Positions 1-8,179 of a stretch of 64,000 nucleotides of DNA are shown in pieces. A model generated the notes under the pieces. That model was not told the DNA's origin and did not search any database. It was given only the letters and a program-made list of their open reading frames with translations. The DNA is taken from NCBI RefSeq assembly GCF_009600605.1, contig NZ_VWNA01000001.1, positions 3,520,501-3,584,500 of the forward strand, written 5' to 3'. The position numbers and the translations under genes are program-made. How positions within the stretch are numbered: position 1 is the stretch's first letter; each line of letters starts with the position of its first letter. Source of the DNA: Segnochrobactrum spirostomi (GTDB lineage Bacteria; Pseudomonadota; Alphaproteobacteria; Rhizobiales; Segnochrobactraceae).

Positions 1-45
1 ACTCGCGAAGTTGCGGCCCAACCCCCTCCAAGAACACGACCTTTA

Positions 46-221
46 CCCCTCCCCTGTCAGGGGGAGGGGTGGCGCGCAGCGCCGGGGTGGGGTCCGGCTG
101 GGCACGGCTTTTCCGCCGCGCCCAAGCCCCGAACGCCCCGCCCGCGGCCACGGCGCCTTACGGCGCCGGACCCCACCCTGACCGGCTCCGCCGGTCTGTC
201 CCTCCCCCTGGCAGGGGAGGG
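46..221. repeat. Nested palindromic intergenic repeat element
   Basis: Two imperfect hairpin units of C-runs and G-runs (46-69 and 200-221) flank an inner inverted repeat with identical 12-base arms (86-97, GGTGGGGTCCGG, against 166-177). The whole forms one large nested palindrome just before the YdcF-like gene. Elements of this look are dispersed between genes in many Rhizobiales genomes; that the element is a member of such a family is inference from its pattern. No coding sequence is supported in 1-273. Confidence 0.6.
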
Positions 222-273
222 ACTTGGGCGGTGTGGGTGAGGCACCCCCGTTCGCTGCATTCGAGGACTGGCC

Positions 274-1074
274 ATGGCGCCGATCGCAAGCTTGCTGGCG
301 AGCCTCGTCGCGCTGCCCTCGAACCTCCTCGTCCTCTTTCTCGTCGCCGGCCTCGCCGCGCTGGGTCTCAGCCGCCGTCGCCTCGGGCTGACGCTCGTCG
401 GCCTCTCGGCGGCGGGCTTCCTCGTCCTCGGCGTGCTGCCGGGCGGATTTCTCCTGCTCGAAGGCCTCGAAGATCGCTTTCCGCCGCCCGCGCCGCCGGC
501 GCATGTGGACGGCATCCTGCTGCTTGGCGGCTATCTCGACACCGCGACCCTCGAGACGCGCGGCCGCCTGACGCCGCTCGCCTCGATCGATCGTCTTCTC
601 GCCGCGGCCGAGCTCGCGCGCCTTTATCCGGACGCCCGCATCGTCGTGACCGGCGGCGAGAAATATGGTCTCGCCTTTCCCGGGCAACCGCCCGAGGCCG
701 AGGCGGCGGCGCGACTTCTCACAGAGATGGGGATCGATCCGGCGCGCCTCGTCGTCGAGCCCCGCGCCGTGAACACCTGGGAGAACGCCGTCCTGTCGAA
801 GCCCCTCGCGGCGCCGCGGACGGGAGAGACCTGGCTCCTCGTGACCTCCGCCGCCCACATGCCGCGGGCCGTCGGCGTCTTCCGCGCCGCCGGCTGGCCG
901 GGCCTCGTTCCGTGGCCGGTCGATTTCCGCACCCGCGGCGGCTGGGCGACATGGCGGCAGCTTCGCGCCGTCTCGACCGGTCTCGCCGCCGCCGATGCCG
1001 CCGTGCGGGAATATGCTGGCCTCGTCGCCTATCGGCTCGCCGGGCGCTCGTCGTCGCTGTTCCCGGGGCCATGA
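274..1074 (+). CDS. YdcF/SanA/ElyC-family (DUF218) membrane protein
   Basis: A 266-residue protein with two N-terminal hydrophobic segments (about residues 5-30 and 38-58) followed by a DUF218 domain (about 77-235). Visible family marks are the HVDGILLLGG strand, RIVVTGGE, the acidic ARLVVEPRAVNTWENA helix and the LLVTSAAHMPRA segment. E. coli relatives (ElyC, SanA, YdcF) affect envelope integrity and peptidoglycan precursor lipid metabolism, but no reaction is firmly assigned to this group. The ATG at 274 has GAGGA about seven bases upstream. The 3' end overlaps the convergent DUF599 gene by 46 bases, so both ends are tightly packed. Confidence 0.85.
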   Translation: MAPIASLLASLVALPSNLLVLFLVAGLAALGLSRRRLGLTLVGLSAAGFLVLGVLPGGFLLLEGLEDRFPPPAPPAHVDGILLLGGYLDTATLETRGRLTPLASIDRLLAAAELARLYPDARIVVTGGEKYGLAFPGQPPEAEAAARLLTEMGIDPARLVVEPRAVNTWENAVLSKPLAAPRTGETWLLVTSAAHMPRAVGVFRAAGWPGLVPWPVDFRTRGGWATWRQLRAVSTGLAAADAAVREYAGLVAYRLAGRSSSLFPGP

Positions 1075-1772
1075 GCGGCCGCCTCGCGCATTGCGGCCAG
1101 CGCGGGGAAGATCGGGTTCGACCAGAATTGCCGGCGGATCAGGACCAGGATGATGAGTGCGGTCGCCGCCATGAAGGGGATGGGGCCGGCGAACCAGCCG
1201 AGATAGCCGATCGACAGGAAGAAGGCGCGCAGACCGAGATTGAAGTGCATCCCGGCATTGACCGCCATCTCCGACACCCGGGCGAGCGCACGGCGTCCCT
1301 CGGCGGTGTCGACTTCGTCCGGCGGCGGCACCGCGCCGAGCAGGATCGAGGTGTAGTTGAACAGCCGGTAGGACCAGCCGAACTTGAAGAAGGCGTAGGC
1401 GTAGATCAGGACGAGGCCGAGCCCCTTCAATTCCCACAGCACGCGGGTCGCCCCAATCGGGACCGCGAGATCGGCGAAGATCGCGATCATCCGGTCGGTC
1501 GAGTTCAGGAGGGCGAAGGCGCCGCCGATCGCGAGCACGCTCGTCGAGGCGAAGAAGGCCGTGCCGTTCTGCAGCCCGCTCATGATGGCGGTATCGACGA
1601 TGCGCACCTCGCGCCGCGCCATCATCTCCATCCAGGCGAAGCGCTGCCGCTGCATCGCATGGGAGAGCGAGCGCACCTTCAAAGGCGAATGATCGACGAG
1701 AAAAGCGAAGCCGCCGGAGGCGAGCACGAACCAGAAGAGCGCCATGAGGTCGAGGCGGGTCACGGCCGACAC
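1029..1772 (-). CDS. DUF599 family integral membrane protein
   Basis: A 247-residue membrane protein of the DUF599 family, function unknown. Hydrophobic segments are visible near the start (ALFWFVLASGGFAF), in the middle (AFFASTSVLAIGGAFALL and GLGLVLIYAYAFFKFGWSY) and near the C-terminus (FMAATALIILVLI), giving about four to five helices. The conserved FKFGWSYRLFNYTSILLGA stretch and the GMHFNLGLRAFF motif are typical. A longer ATG form starting at 1847 is open, but the GTG at 1772 is preferred because AAAGG lies eight bases upstream and the extra residues look uncoded. It is divergent from the GST gene at 1971. Confidence 0.8.
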   Translation of the reverse strand: MSAVTRLDLMALFWFVLASGGFAFLVDHSPLKVRSLSHAMQRQRFAWMEMMARREVRIVDTAIMSGLQNGTAFFASTSVLAIGGAFALLNSTDRMIAIFADLAVPIGATRVLWELKGLGLVLIYAYAFFKFGWSYRLFNYTSILLGAVPPPDEVDTAEGRRALARVSEMAVNAGMHFNLGLRAFFLSIGYLGWFAGPIPFMAATALIILVLIRRQFWSNPIFPALAAMREAAAHGPGNSDDERPASR

Positions 1773-1970
1773 GGGAAATGCCTTTCTCGCTCCCGCCGGC
1801 ACCCGGACGCCGGCGCGGTTTCCGCCATATGACCGGGCCGCCGGCACCGGCGCAACCGCGGCGCGCCGCCCGCCGATCCATCGCCGCCGGTGATCTGACG
1901 ATCAGCCGATTTCGTTGGTGCCGCCTTCGGCGTCGGTGCACTCTGCCGTCATTGCCCGCGGAGGCTTCCG

Positions 1971-2630
1971 GTGTCGCTCCATCTCGTGATCGCCAACAAG
2001 CGCTACTCGTCCTGGTCGCTGCGGGCGTGGCTCGTCCTCGCGCACTTCGAGATCCCGTTTACCGAGACGCTGATCCCGCTCGACCGGCCCGACACCCATG
2101 CACGGATCCTGGAGCTCTCCCCGTCGGGCCGCGTGCCGTGCCTGATCGACGGTAGCGAGCGGGTGTGGGATTCGCTCGCCATCATCGAGACGCTCGCCGA
2201 ACGCTTCCCGGATCTTCCCGTATGGCCGCGCGCTGCCGCGGCGCGGGCCCGCGCCCGAGCCATCAGCGCGGAGATGCATGCGGGCTTCGGCGGCCTGCGC
2301 TCGGCCTATCCGATGAATCTGGGCAAGAGGTTCGCCCGCAAGGCGCGCGGCGGCGAGGCGGCGGCCCGCGACATTGCCCGCGTCGAGGCGATCTGGCGCG
2401 AGACCCGGGCGGAATTCGGCGCGGGCGGTCCGTTCCTGTTCGGCGCCTTCTCGGCGGCGGACGCCTTCTACGCCCCCGTGGCGACCCGCTTCGACACCTA
2501 CGATGTGCCCGTCACCCCCGAGACGCGGGCTTATATCGACGCCGTCCTCGCGCTCCCGGCCCTGGTCGCCTGGCGCGAGGCGGCTCTGGCCGAACCCTGG
2601 CTCGTTCCGTCGGACGAAGTCGAGGATTGA
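1971..2630 (+). CDS. Glutathione S-transferase family protein
   Basis: A 219-residue soluble GST. The N-terminal thioredoxin-like domain (about 1-80) carries the YSSWSLRAW active-site segment, the cis-proline SGRVPCLID and the WDSLAIIETLAERFP region that binds the gamma-glutamyl end of glutathione. The helical C-terminal domain (about 90-210) contains the FSAADAFYAPV motif with the N-capping box-like Ala-Asp. Its usual role would be conjugation or reduction of electrophiles with glutathione in the cytoplasm; the substrate cannot be told. The GTG start at 1971 is chosen because GGAGG sits six bases upstream. A bidirectional promoter with DUF599 is likely. Confidence 0.9.
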   Translation: MSLHLVIANKRYSSWSLRAWLVLAHFEIPFTETLIPLDRPDTHARILELSPSGRVPCLIDGSERVWDSLAIIETLAERFPDLPVWPRAAAARARARAISAEMHAGFGGLRSAYPMNLGKRFARKARGGEAAARDIARVEAIWRETRAEFGAGGPFLFGAFSAADAFYAPVATRFDTYDVPVTPETRAYIDAVLALPALVAWREAALAEPWLVPSDEVED

Positions 2631-2637
2631 GGCGGCA

Positions 2638-3060
2638 TCAGTCGTCGGACCACTGATTGACGACATCGAGATCGCAACCGGCGAAGTCTACGACGTTTCG
2701 CGTTGCGAGACGCAGGCTCGCGGCGCGTGCAATGGCGGCAATCTGAGCGTCCGCGTGGCTGATCGGTCGCCCGCTGCGGCGACGGGCAGCGGCGATATCG
2801 GCATAAAAGCCGGCGGCTCGCCGGTCGAAATCGAGAATGCGACCGCTGAAGTCTTCATCGACCATCACGCGGATGGCGTTGCTGATGGCATCGCGACGTC
2901 GCCCAGCGGGCAGTAGAGCCGCGCCATACAGAAGCTCAGCGACGCTGATGCTGCTGAGGAAGAGATCGGCCGCGTTGCGCCGCCCGACCCATGCCTCGAC
3001 GCCCCCGTCCGGCGAAGAACGCATCAGCTCGGAGACGACGTTCGTATCGAGTAGGATCAC
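2638..3060 (-). CDS. PIN-domain toxin, VapC/FitB type
   Basis: A 140-residue PIN-domain ribonuclease toxin. The acidic metal-binding residues are visible: Asp5 in ILLDTNVVSELM, Glu43 in SVAELLYGA, Asp in PISHADAQIAAIA and Asp in NVVDFAG. This matches FitB/VapC enzymes that cut tRNA or other RNA when released from the antitoxin. The GTG start overlaps the TGA stop of the antitoxin gene (GTGA), giving translational coupling in the usual antitoxin-first order. An upstream in-frame extension to 3426 would run through the antitoxin gene and is not real. Confidence 0.92.
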   Translation of the reverse strand: MILLDTNVVSELMRSSPDGGVEAWVGRRNAADLFLSSISVAELLYGAALLPAGRRRDAISNAIRVMVDEDFSGRILDFDRRAAGFYADIAAARRRSGRPISHADAQIAAIARAASLRLATRNVVDFAGCDLDVVNQWSDD

Positions 3061-3302
3061 GGCTCGAAGCGCGCCGGTTCGGGCATCTGGTCGCGTGGCG
3101 TCGGCGGCAGGTCGACCTCGAGGCCGGCGAACCGTGCCCGGATGGCCTCCGCAAGATTGCGAGCGGCAGGCTTCCGCGGTTCGAGAGCGGCGCTCAGGAT
3201 ATGGCGAGCCTCGTCCTCGACCGAGCGGCCGTTCGCCGCGGCGGAGGCCCGCAACTCTGCTTCGAGGCGGGCATCGATGTCTCGGATCACGACACTGGCC
3301 AT
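3057..3302 (-). CDS. FitA-like ribbon-helix-helix antitoxin
   Basis: An 81-residue antitoxin. The N-terminal 40 residues form a ribbon-helix-helix DNA-binding unit (MASVVIRDID strand, then helices through NGRSVEDEARHIL), which is characteristic of the FitA/Arc-MetJ group. The C-terminal tail (LPPTPRDQMPEPARFEP) would wrap the PIN toxin. It is expected to neutralise the toxin and repress its own promoter. The ATG at 3302 has AGGAG (in GGAGGAGCCC) six bases upstream on the minus strand. The gene is first of two; its stop overlaps the toxin start. Confidence 0.9.
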   Translation of the reverse strand: MASVVIRDIDARLEAELRASAAANGRSVEDEARHILSAALEPRKPAARNLAEAIRARFAGLEVDLPPTPRDQMPEPARFEP

Positions 3303-3608
3303 GGGCTCCTCCGTGCTCGAAGGCCGGATCGTACAGAACGAAGATAAGGCCGTTTCGACGGGCTCGCCAGCCCGGATGCGGGCACGGATGCTGCCCCTTC
3401 TCCCCCGATCCGCTTGACGTCGGCAAGCCGATCGGTCAAAGCAAGGGGCGAGGAAACAGCGCGGTGAAAGCGTCGATGCACGCGATCCACCAGTTCGGAA
3501 AGATTATTTGCGGCTAGCTTGAACGCTGGCTGCCGCTGCATCCTTTTCCCTTCAATCCCCCGAGGAAACGGACGCCCGGCCAGCGAGGCTGAGGGAGCGT
3601 CGTATTCC
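3303..3608. other. Gene-free stretch between toxin-antitoxin pair and cysS
   Basis: About 306 bases divergent between the antitoxin (minus) and cysS (plus). Open frames here have no recognisable protein features and conflict with each other. It should hold both promoters and the antitoxin operator, but I could not assign a convincing palindrome or promoter. Confidence 0.5.
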
Positions 3609-4988
3609 ATGTCGGTCGAGACCGGTTCGCCCGGATTGAAGCTCTACAACACGCTGACGCGGGAGAAGGAGATCTTCGTCCCGATCAATCCGCTCAACGT
3701 GCGGATGTATGTCTGCGGGCCGACGGTCTACGACTTCGCCCATATCGGCAATGCGCGGCCGGTCATCGTGTTCGATCTCCTCTACCGCCTGCTGCGCCAC
3801 CTCTACGGCACCGATCAGGTCGTCTATGTCCGCAACGTCACCGACGTGGACGACAAGATCAACGCCCGGGCGGCGGAGCGCGGCGTCTCCATCCGCGAGC
3901 TCACCGAGGCGACGCTCGCCCAATATCACGCCGACATCGACGAACTCGGCTGCCTGCGGCCGACCCACGAGCCGCGGGCGACGGACTATATCCGCCGCAG
4001 CGACGGCTTCATGGACATGGTCACGCTGATCGAGATGCTGATCGCGCGCGGCCATGCCTACGTCGCCGAGGGCCACGTGCTGTTCCACGTGCCGTCGATG
4101 CCGGATTATGGCCGGCTGTCGCGCCGTCCGCTCGACGAGATGATCGCCGGTGCCCGGGTCGACGTCGCCCCCTACAAGCGCGATCCGATGGATTTCGTGC
4201 TGTGGAAGCCCTCGAAGGCGAACGAGCCGGCCTGGGAAAGCCCTTGGGGGCCCGGCCGGCCCGGCTGGCACATCGAGTGCTCGGCGATGTCCGGTGCGCT
4301 CCTCGGCGACGTGTTCGACATCCACGGCGGCGGCATCGATCTCGTGTTTCCGCACCACGAGAATGAGATCGCGCAATCGCGCTGCGCCCACGGCACGGGC
4401 ACGCTCGCCAACGTCTGGATGCACAACGGCTTCCTGATGGTGGAGGGCGAGAAGATGTCGAAATCGCTCGGCAACTTCGTCACCATCCGCGAGGCGCTCG
4501 GCGATTGGCCGGGGCCGGTGGTGCGCCTCAACATGCTCAAGACGCATTATCGCCAGCCGATCGACTGGACCTTGAAGGGTCTCGAGGAGACGAGCCGCAT
4601 CCTGGCTCGCTGGGGCGAGGCGGTCGCCGCCGATCCGGACGCGGTGTCGAGTCCGGGCGAGGGGGTTCTCGAGGCGCTGTGCGACGATCTCAACACGCCG
4701 CGCGCGATCGCCGAGCTCTACCGCTCCGAAGACCGGCCGGCCGAACTCGCCGCCTCTCTGCGCCTGATCGGGTTCGACCCGGCCGCGCTGGTGCCGGACG
4801 CGTCGAAGGCGGGGGTGGACGAGGCTTTCGTCGCCGAGCGCATCGCCGCCCGCCTCGCGGCGCGGCGCGCTAAGGACTTCGCCGAGGCCGACCGCATCCG
4901 CGCCGAACTCGCGGCCGCCGGCATTGTGCTCAAGGACACCAAGGACGGCACCGACTGGTCCGTCGATCCGACGATGCGGGGACGCTGA
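3609..4988 (+). CDS. cysS: Cysteinyl-tRNA synthetase
   Basis: A 459-residue class I aminoacyl-tRNA synthetase that charges tRNA-Cys with cysteine in the cytoplasm. The HIGH-type motif is HIGN at residues 45-48, preceded by the zinc ligand Cys36 in YVCGPTVYD. Further zinc ligands appear in HIECSAM and in the HHENEIAQS segment. The signature KMSKS is at residues 282-286. The length matches the family. The ATG at 3609 is chosen over an upstream in-frame ATG at 3519 because homology begins there and AGGGAG precedes it by eleven bases. Confidence 0.97.
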   Translation: MSVETGSPGLKLYNTLTREKEIFVPINPLNVRMYVCGPTVYDFAHIGNARPVIVFDLLYRLLRHLYGTDQVVYVRNVTDVDDKINARAAERGVSIRELTEATLAQYHADIDELGCLRPTHEPRATDYIRRSDGFMDMVTLIEMLIARGHAYVAEGHVLFHVPSMPDYGRLSRRPLDEMIAGARVDVAPYKRDPMDFVLWKPSKANEPAWESPWGPGRPGWHIECSAMSGALLGDVFDIHGGGIDLVFPHHENEIAQSRCAHGTGTLANVWMHNGFLMVEGEKMSKSLGNFVTIREALGDWPGPVVRLNMLKTHYRQPIDWTLKGLEETSRILARWGEAVAADPDAVSSPGEGVLEALCDDLNTPRAIAELYRSEDRPAELAASLRLIGFDPAALVPDASKAGVDEAFVAERIAARLAARRAKDFAEADRIRAELAAAGIVLKDTKDGTDWSVDPTMRGR

Positions 4989-5029
4989 ACCGTGAACCCG
5001 CCGCGCAATCCGTACCCCTCCGCGGTCAT

Positions 5030-5048
5030 CCCCGGGCCTGTCCCGGGG
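5030..5048. repeat. Short palindrome of a dispersed intergenic repeat
   Basis: CCCCGGG, a five-base loop (CCTGT) and CCCGGGG form a perfect 7-bp stem between cysS and the GFA gene. The surrounding text (tcatccccgggcctgtcccg) is the familiar core of a repeat scattered through Rhizobiales genomes. There is no T-tract, so it is not an obvious terminator, but it could stabilise or process the cysS transcript. Confidence 0.5.
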
Positions 5049-5089
5049 ACCCAAGGGCGGCCTGCGCGGCGGATCGCAAGGAGCCAGGC

Positions 5090-5606
5090 ATGAGCGCTGA
5101 GACCATCCTGACCGGCGGCTGCCAGTGCGGTGCGGTGCGCTATCGCATCCGCGGCGAGATTCTGAAGCCGTCGGTCTGCCATTGCCGGATGTGCCAGAAG
5201 GCGTTCGGTGCCTATTTCGCGCCGCTCGGCTCGGTGAAGACCGCTTCGCTCGACTGGACGCGGGGGGGCGCCTGCCGTCTTCCGCTCGTCGAGCATCGTC
5301 ACCCGCGGCTTCTGCGCCGCCTGCGGCACGCCGCTGACCTACGCGCTCGACGGCGAAGACGAGATCGCGATCGCGCTCGGCAGCCTCGACGATCCCGCCG
5401 CGGTCGAGCCGGTCATCGAATACGGCACCGAGGGGCGAATGCCCTGGTTCGATCGGCTCGCGCATCTCAAGGGCCGGGAGACGGAGGCCGACATGCCGCC
5501 GGCCGCGTTCGCCAGCCTCGTCTCCTATCAGCACCCCGATCACGACACGACCCGATGGCCGCCGACGAACGCCGGGCGGCCCGACACCGAAGAAGACGGA
5601 CAATGA
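5090..5606 (+). pseudogene. GFA-family (glutathione-dependent formaldehyde-activating-like) protein, frameshifted
   Basis: The first about 60 codons encode a GFA/CENP-V zinc fold: GGCQCGAVRYRI, then SVCHCRMCQKAFG, with the clustered cysteines that bind zinc. At the seven-G run 5262-5268 the reading frame is lost. If one G is removed the frame continues through SSSIVTRGFCAACGTPLTY, the expected second zinc motif, and on to a TGA at 5604-5606 that overlaps the cimA ATG (ATGA). The intact version would be about 171 residues. The conserved downstream frame and the coupled stop argue for a recent mutation or a homopolymer error. The product, if made, is a small cytoplasmic zinc protein of uncertain substrate. 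Confidence 0.8.
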
Positions 5607-7237
5607 CCCGCGATCGCCTCTTTCTGTTCGACACCACTCTGCGCGACGGCGCGCAGACGAACGGGCTCGATTTCTCGCTCGAGGACAAGATCGCCGTCGC
5701 CAAGCTGCTCGACCGGCTCGGGGTCGATTATGTCGAAGGCGGCTATCCCGGCGCGAACCCGCTCGACACGGCGTTCTTCTCCGAGCGGCGCACCCGCCGC
5801 GCTCGCTTCACCGCCTTCGGCATGACGCGGCGGCCCGGCCGCTCGGCCTCCAACGATCCGGGTCTCGTCGACGTGCTGCAGGCGAGTGCGGATGCGTGCT
5901 GCTTCGTCGCCAAAACATGGGATTTCCACGTCCGCGTTGCCCTCGGTGCCACCGAGGAGGAGAACCTCGCTTCGATCCGCGACACCGTCGAGGCGGCGCG
6001 CGCCGCCGGCCGCGAGGCGCTGATCGATTGCGAGCACTTCTTCGACGGCTTCAAGGCGAACCCCGATTATGCGCTCGCCTGCGCCCGCACCGCCTATGAG
6101 GCCGGCGCGCGCTGGGTCGTGCTCTGCGACACCAACGGCGGCACCATGCCGGACGAGGTCGAGGCCATCGTCCGCCTCGTCACGGCCGTCGTTCCGGGGG
6201 CGCATCTCGGCATCCACGCCCACGACGATACCGGGCAGGCGGTCGCGAACTCGCTCGCGGCGGTGCGCGCCGGCGTGCGCCAGATCCAGGGAACGCTCAA
6301 CGGGATCGGCGAGCGCTGCGGCAATGCCAACTTGGTCAGCCTGATCCCGACGCTGAAGCTGAAGCGCGAGTTCGCCGACCTCGTCGAGATCGGCGTCGGC
6401 GAGCAGGCCCTCGGCGAACTGACCCAGATCAGCCGCGCCTTCGACGAGATCCTGAACCGCGCGCCGAACCGCCACGCGCCCTATGTCGGCGAGGCGGCGT
6501 TCGCGACCAAGGCGGGTATCCACGCCTCGGCGATCCTCAAGGACCCGGCGACCTACGAGCACGTGCCGCCGGAGAGCGTCGGCAACCGCCGCCGCGTGCT
6601 CGTCTCGGACCAGGCCGGCAAGTCGAACCTGATCGCCGAGCTCGACCGCGTCGGCATCGTGATCGCCAAGGATGATCCCCGCCTCGACGCGCTCTTGCGC
6701 GAGGTGAAGGCGCTCGAGGCCGAGGGCTATGCCTACGAGGGCGCGGACGCGTCGTTCGCACTGCTCGCCCACCGCACCCTCGGCACGCTGCCGCGCTTCT
6801 TCGACGTGCGGTCGTTCCGGGTGATGGTGGAGCGGCGCTTCAACGCCACCGGCGATCTCGTCACCGTGTCGGAAGCGGTGGTGAAGGTCGAGGTCGACGG
6901 CGAGATCCTGATGTCGGTCGCGGAGGGCAACGGCCCGGTCAACGCGCTCGATCTCGCGCTGCGCAAGGATCTCGGCCGCTATCAGTCGCTCATCGCGGAT
7001 TTGGAACTCGTCGACTTCAAGGTCCGTATCCTGAACGGCGGCACCGGCGCGACGACCCGCGTTCTGATCGAGAGCCGCGACGGGGCCGGCGAGCGCTGGT
7101 TCACCGTCGGCGTCTCGCCGAACCTCGTCGACGCCTCGTTCCAGGCGCTGATGGATTCGATGAACTACAAGCTGCTCAAGGCCGGCGCCGACCCGGCCCG
7201 CGACACCTCCCTCGACCATCGCCGCCGGGCGTCGTGA
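5603..7237 (+). CDS. cimA: (R)-citramalate synthase
   Basis: A 544-residue enzyme of the isopropylmalate synthase/homocitrate synthase family, here the citramalate type that condenses acetyl-CoA with pyruvate for threonine-independent isoleucine synthesis. The HMGL-like TIM barrel starts with FDTTLRDGAQTNG (residues about 9-21) and contains HAHDDTG with metal-binding histidines and GTLNGIGERCGNANL. The C-terminal LeuA regulatory domain spans roughly 395-525 (FNATGDLVTVSEAVVKV, TRVLIES), suggesting feedback control. The ATG at 5603 overlaps the upstream GFA stop. The convergent LOG gene follows 78 bases downstream, with a GC-rich inverted repeat between them but no T-tract. Confidence 0.93.
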   Translation: MTRDRLFLFDTTLRDGAQTNGLDFSLEDKIAVAKLLDRLGVDYVEGGYPGANPLDTAFFSERRTRRARFTAFGMTRRPGRSASNDPGLVDVLQASADACCFVAKTWDFHVRVALGATEEENLASIRDTVEAARAAGREALIDCEHFFDGFKANPDYALACARTAYEAGARWVVLCDTNGGTMPDEVEAIVRLVTAVVPGAHLGIHAHDDTGQAVANSLAAVRAGVRQIQGTLNGIGERCGNANLVSLIPTLKLKREFADLVEIGVGEQALGELTQISRAFDEILNRAPNRHAPYVGEAAFATKAGIHASAILKDPATYEHVPPESVGNRRRVLVSDQAGKSNLIAELDRVGIVIAKDDPRLDALLREVKALEAEGYAYEGADASFALLAHRTLGTLPRFFDVRSFRVMVERRFNATGDLVTVSEAVVKVEVDGEILMSVAEGNGPVNALDLALRKDLGRYQSLIADLELVDFKVRILNGGTGATTRVLIESRDGAGERWFTVGVSPNLVDASFQALMDSMNYKLLKAGADPARDTSLDHRRRAS

Positions 7238-7315
7238 CGAACCAAGCCCCGCGGCCGGCAGCCCCGGGGCGTCCTCTCCGCCGGACGCGTCGTTGTGCGG
7301 TGCCGTCGGCGGGGG

Positions 7316-7909
7316 TTACAGCCGGTCGAGCACGGCCGTCTCGCCGTCATCGCCGGCGGCCACGTGGCGGGTGAGGAGGTCGATCGCGGCGGCGGCGTCG
7401 GGCACCATGTCGAAATGGATGTCGAGCCCGGGGCGGATGAAGGCCTGGGCCCGCATGTGCTCGATCAGGTGGACGAGCGGCGACCAGAAATCGTTGACGT
7501 TGACGAGCACGATCGGCTTGGCGTGACGGCCGAGCTGCGCCCAGGTCATCATCTCGACGACCTCTTCCAGCGTTCCGATCCCGCCCGGCAGCGCGACGAA
7601 GGCGTCGGCGCGCTCGAACATCAGCCGTTTGCGCTCGTGCATGTCGCCGGTGACGATCAATTCGTCGACCTCGAGCAGCATCACTTCGCGGTCGCGCAGG
7701 AACTGCGGGATGATGCCGGTGACCTTGCCGCCGTTCGACAGCGCGCCGCGGGCGACCGTGCCCATCAGACCGATCGATCCGCCGCCATAAACGAGGCGGA
7801 TGCCACGCTCGGCGAACGCCCGACCGAGGGCCTCGGCGGTCGCCACATAAGCCGGATCGATCCCGTTGCCGGAACCGCAATAGACGCAGACGGAACGAAT
7901 GTTGGTCAT
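7316..7909 (-). CDS. LOG-family protein (cytokinin riboside 5'-monophosphate phosphoribohydrolase type)
   Basis: A 197-residue Rossmann-like protein of the LOG family (TIGR00730). The motif PGGIGTLEE, which binds the nucleotide ribose-phosphate, and the VYCGSGNG N-terminal loop are intact, along with YGGGSIGLMG. Members hydrolyse nucleoside 5'-monophosphates such as AMP, or cytokinin riboside phosphates, to base plus ribose 5-phosphate. The start is uncertain: the ATG at 7909 has AGAGGG only two bases away, while an in-frame ATG at 7924 lacks a ribosome site. It is divergent from the LysM gene. Confidence 0.9.
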   Translation of the reverse strand: MTNIRSVCVYCGSGNGIDPAYVATAEALGRAFAERGIRLVYGGGSIGLMGTVARGALSNGGKVTGIIPQFLRDREVMLLEVDELIVTGDMHERKRLMFERADAFVALPGGIGTLEEVVEMMTWAQLGRHAKPIVLVNVNDFWSPLVHLIEHMRAQAFIRPGLDIHFDMVPDAAAAIDLLTRHVAAGDDGETAVLDRL

Positions 7910-8103
7910 GTCCCTCTGTTGCATCGCGGTAAGGGAGCGTCAAGCGTCGCCGGGCGGCGATGCCCGGCGGACCTCGGGCAGAAGCGGCTAAACCTCGCGA
8001 ATTGTTGAGGATCGCTTGCGGCGCGCCCGGGTGGCGTATATCGACATCATGACAATGAACGCGCGCGTGCGCAGCGGTCGAATCAAAACTTGTGTGTATG
8101 ATT

Positions 8104-8120
8104 TTCGGTCTGGGACCGAA
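8104..8120. promoter_or_regulatory. Stem-loop upstream of the LysM gene
   Basis: TTCGGTC, TGG, GACCGAA forms a perfect 7-bp stem with a three-base loop, 60 bases before the LysM-protein start in the LOG/LysM divergent region. It may be an operator or a 5' leader hairpin; no T-tract follows on the plus strand. Confidence 0.4.
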
Positions 8121-8179
8121 GACGACCGAGTGGGGACTGGCTGGAGCCGAAGCGAAGACGTCTGGAGGGGTAGTCGACC

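Noticed and set aside
43..1941. A 632-codon minus-strand open frame, and similar long frames opposite cysS (3552-5603), cimA (5540-7219), the RND pump (15588-17870) and others
   Set aside because: They are Arg/Ala/Gly-rich shadows of strong genes on the opposite strand, common in high-GC DNA.
5090..7237. A single 715-codon frame joining GFA to citramalate synthase as a fusion
   Set aside because: The joining segment is Arg-rich nonsense; another frame there continues the GFA zinc motif and ends on the cimA ATG, so this is a frameshift and not a fusion.
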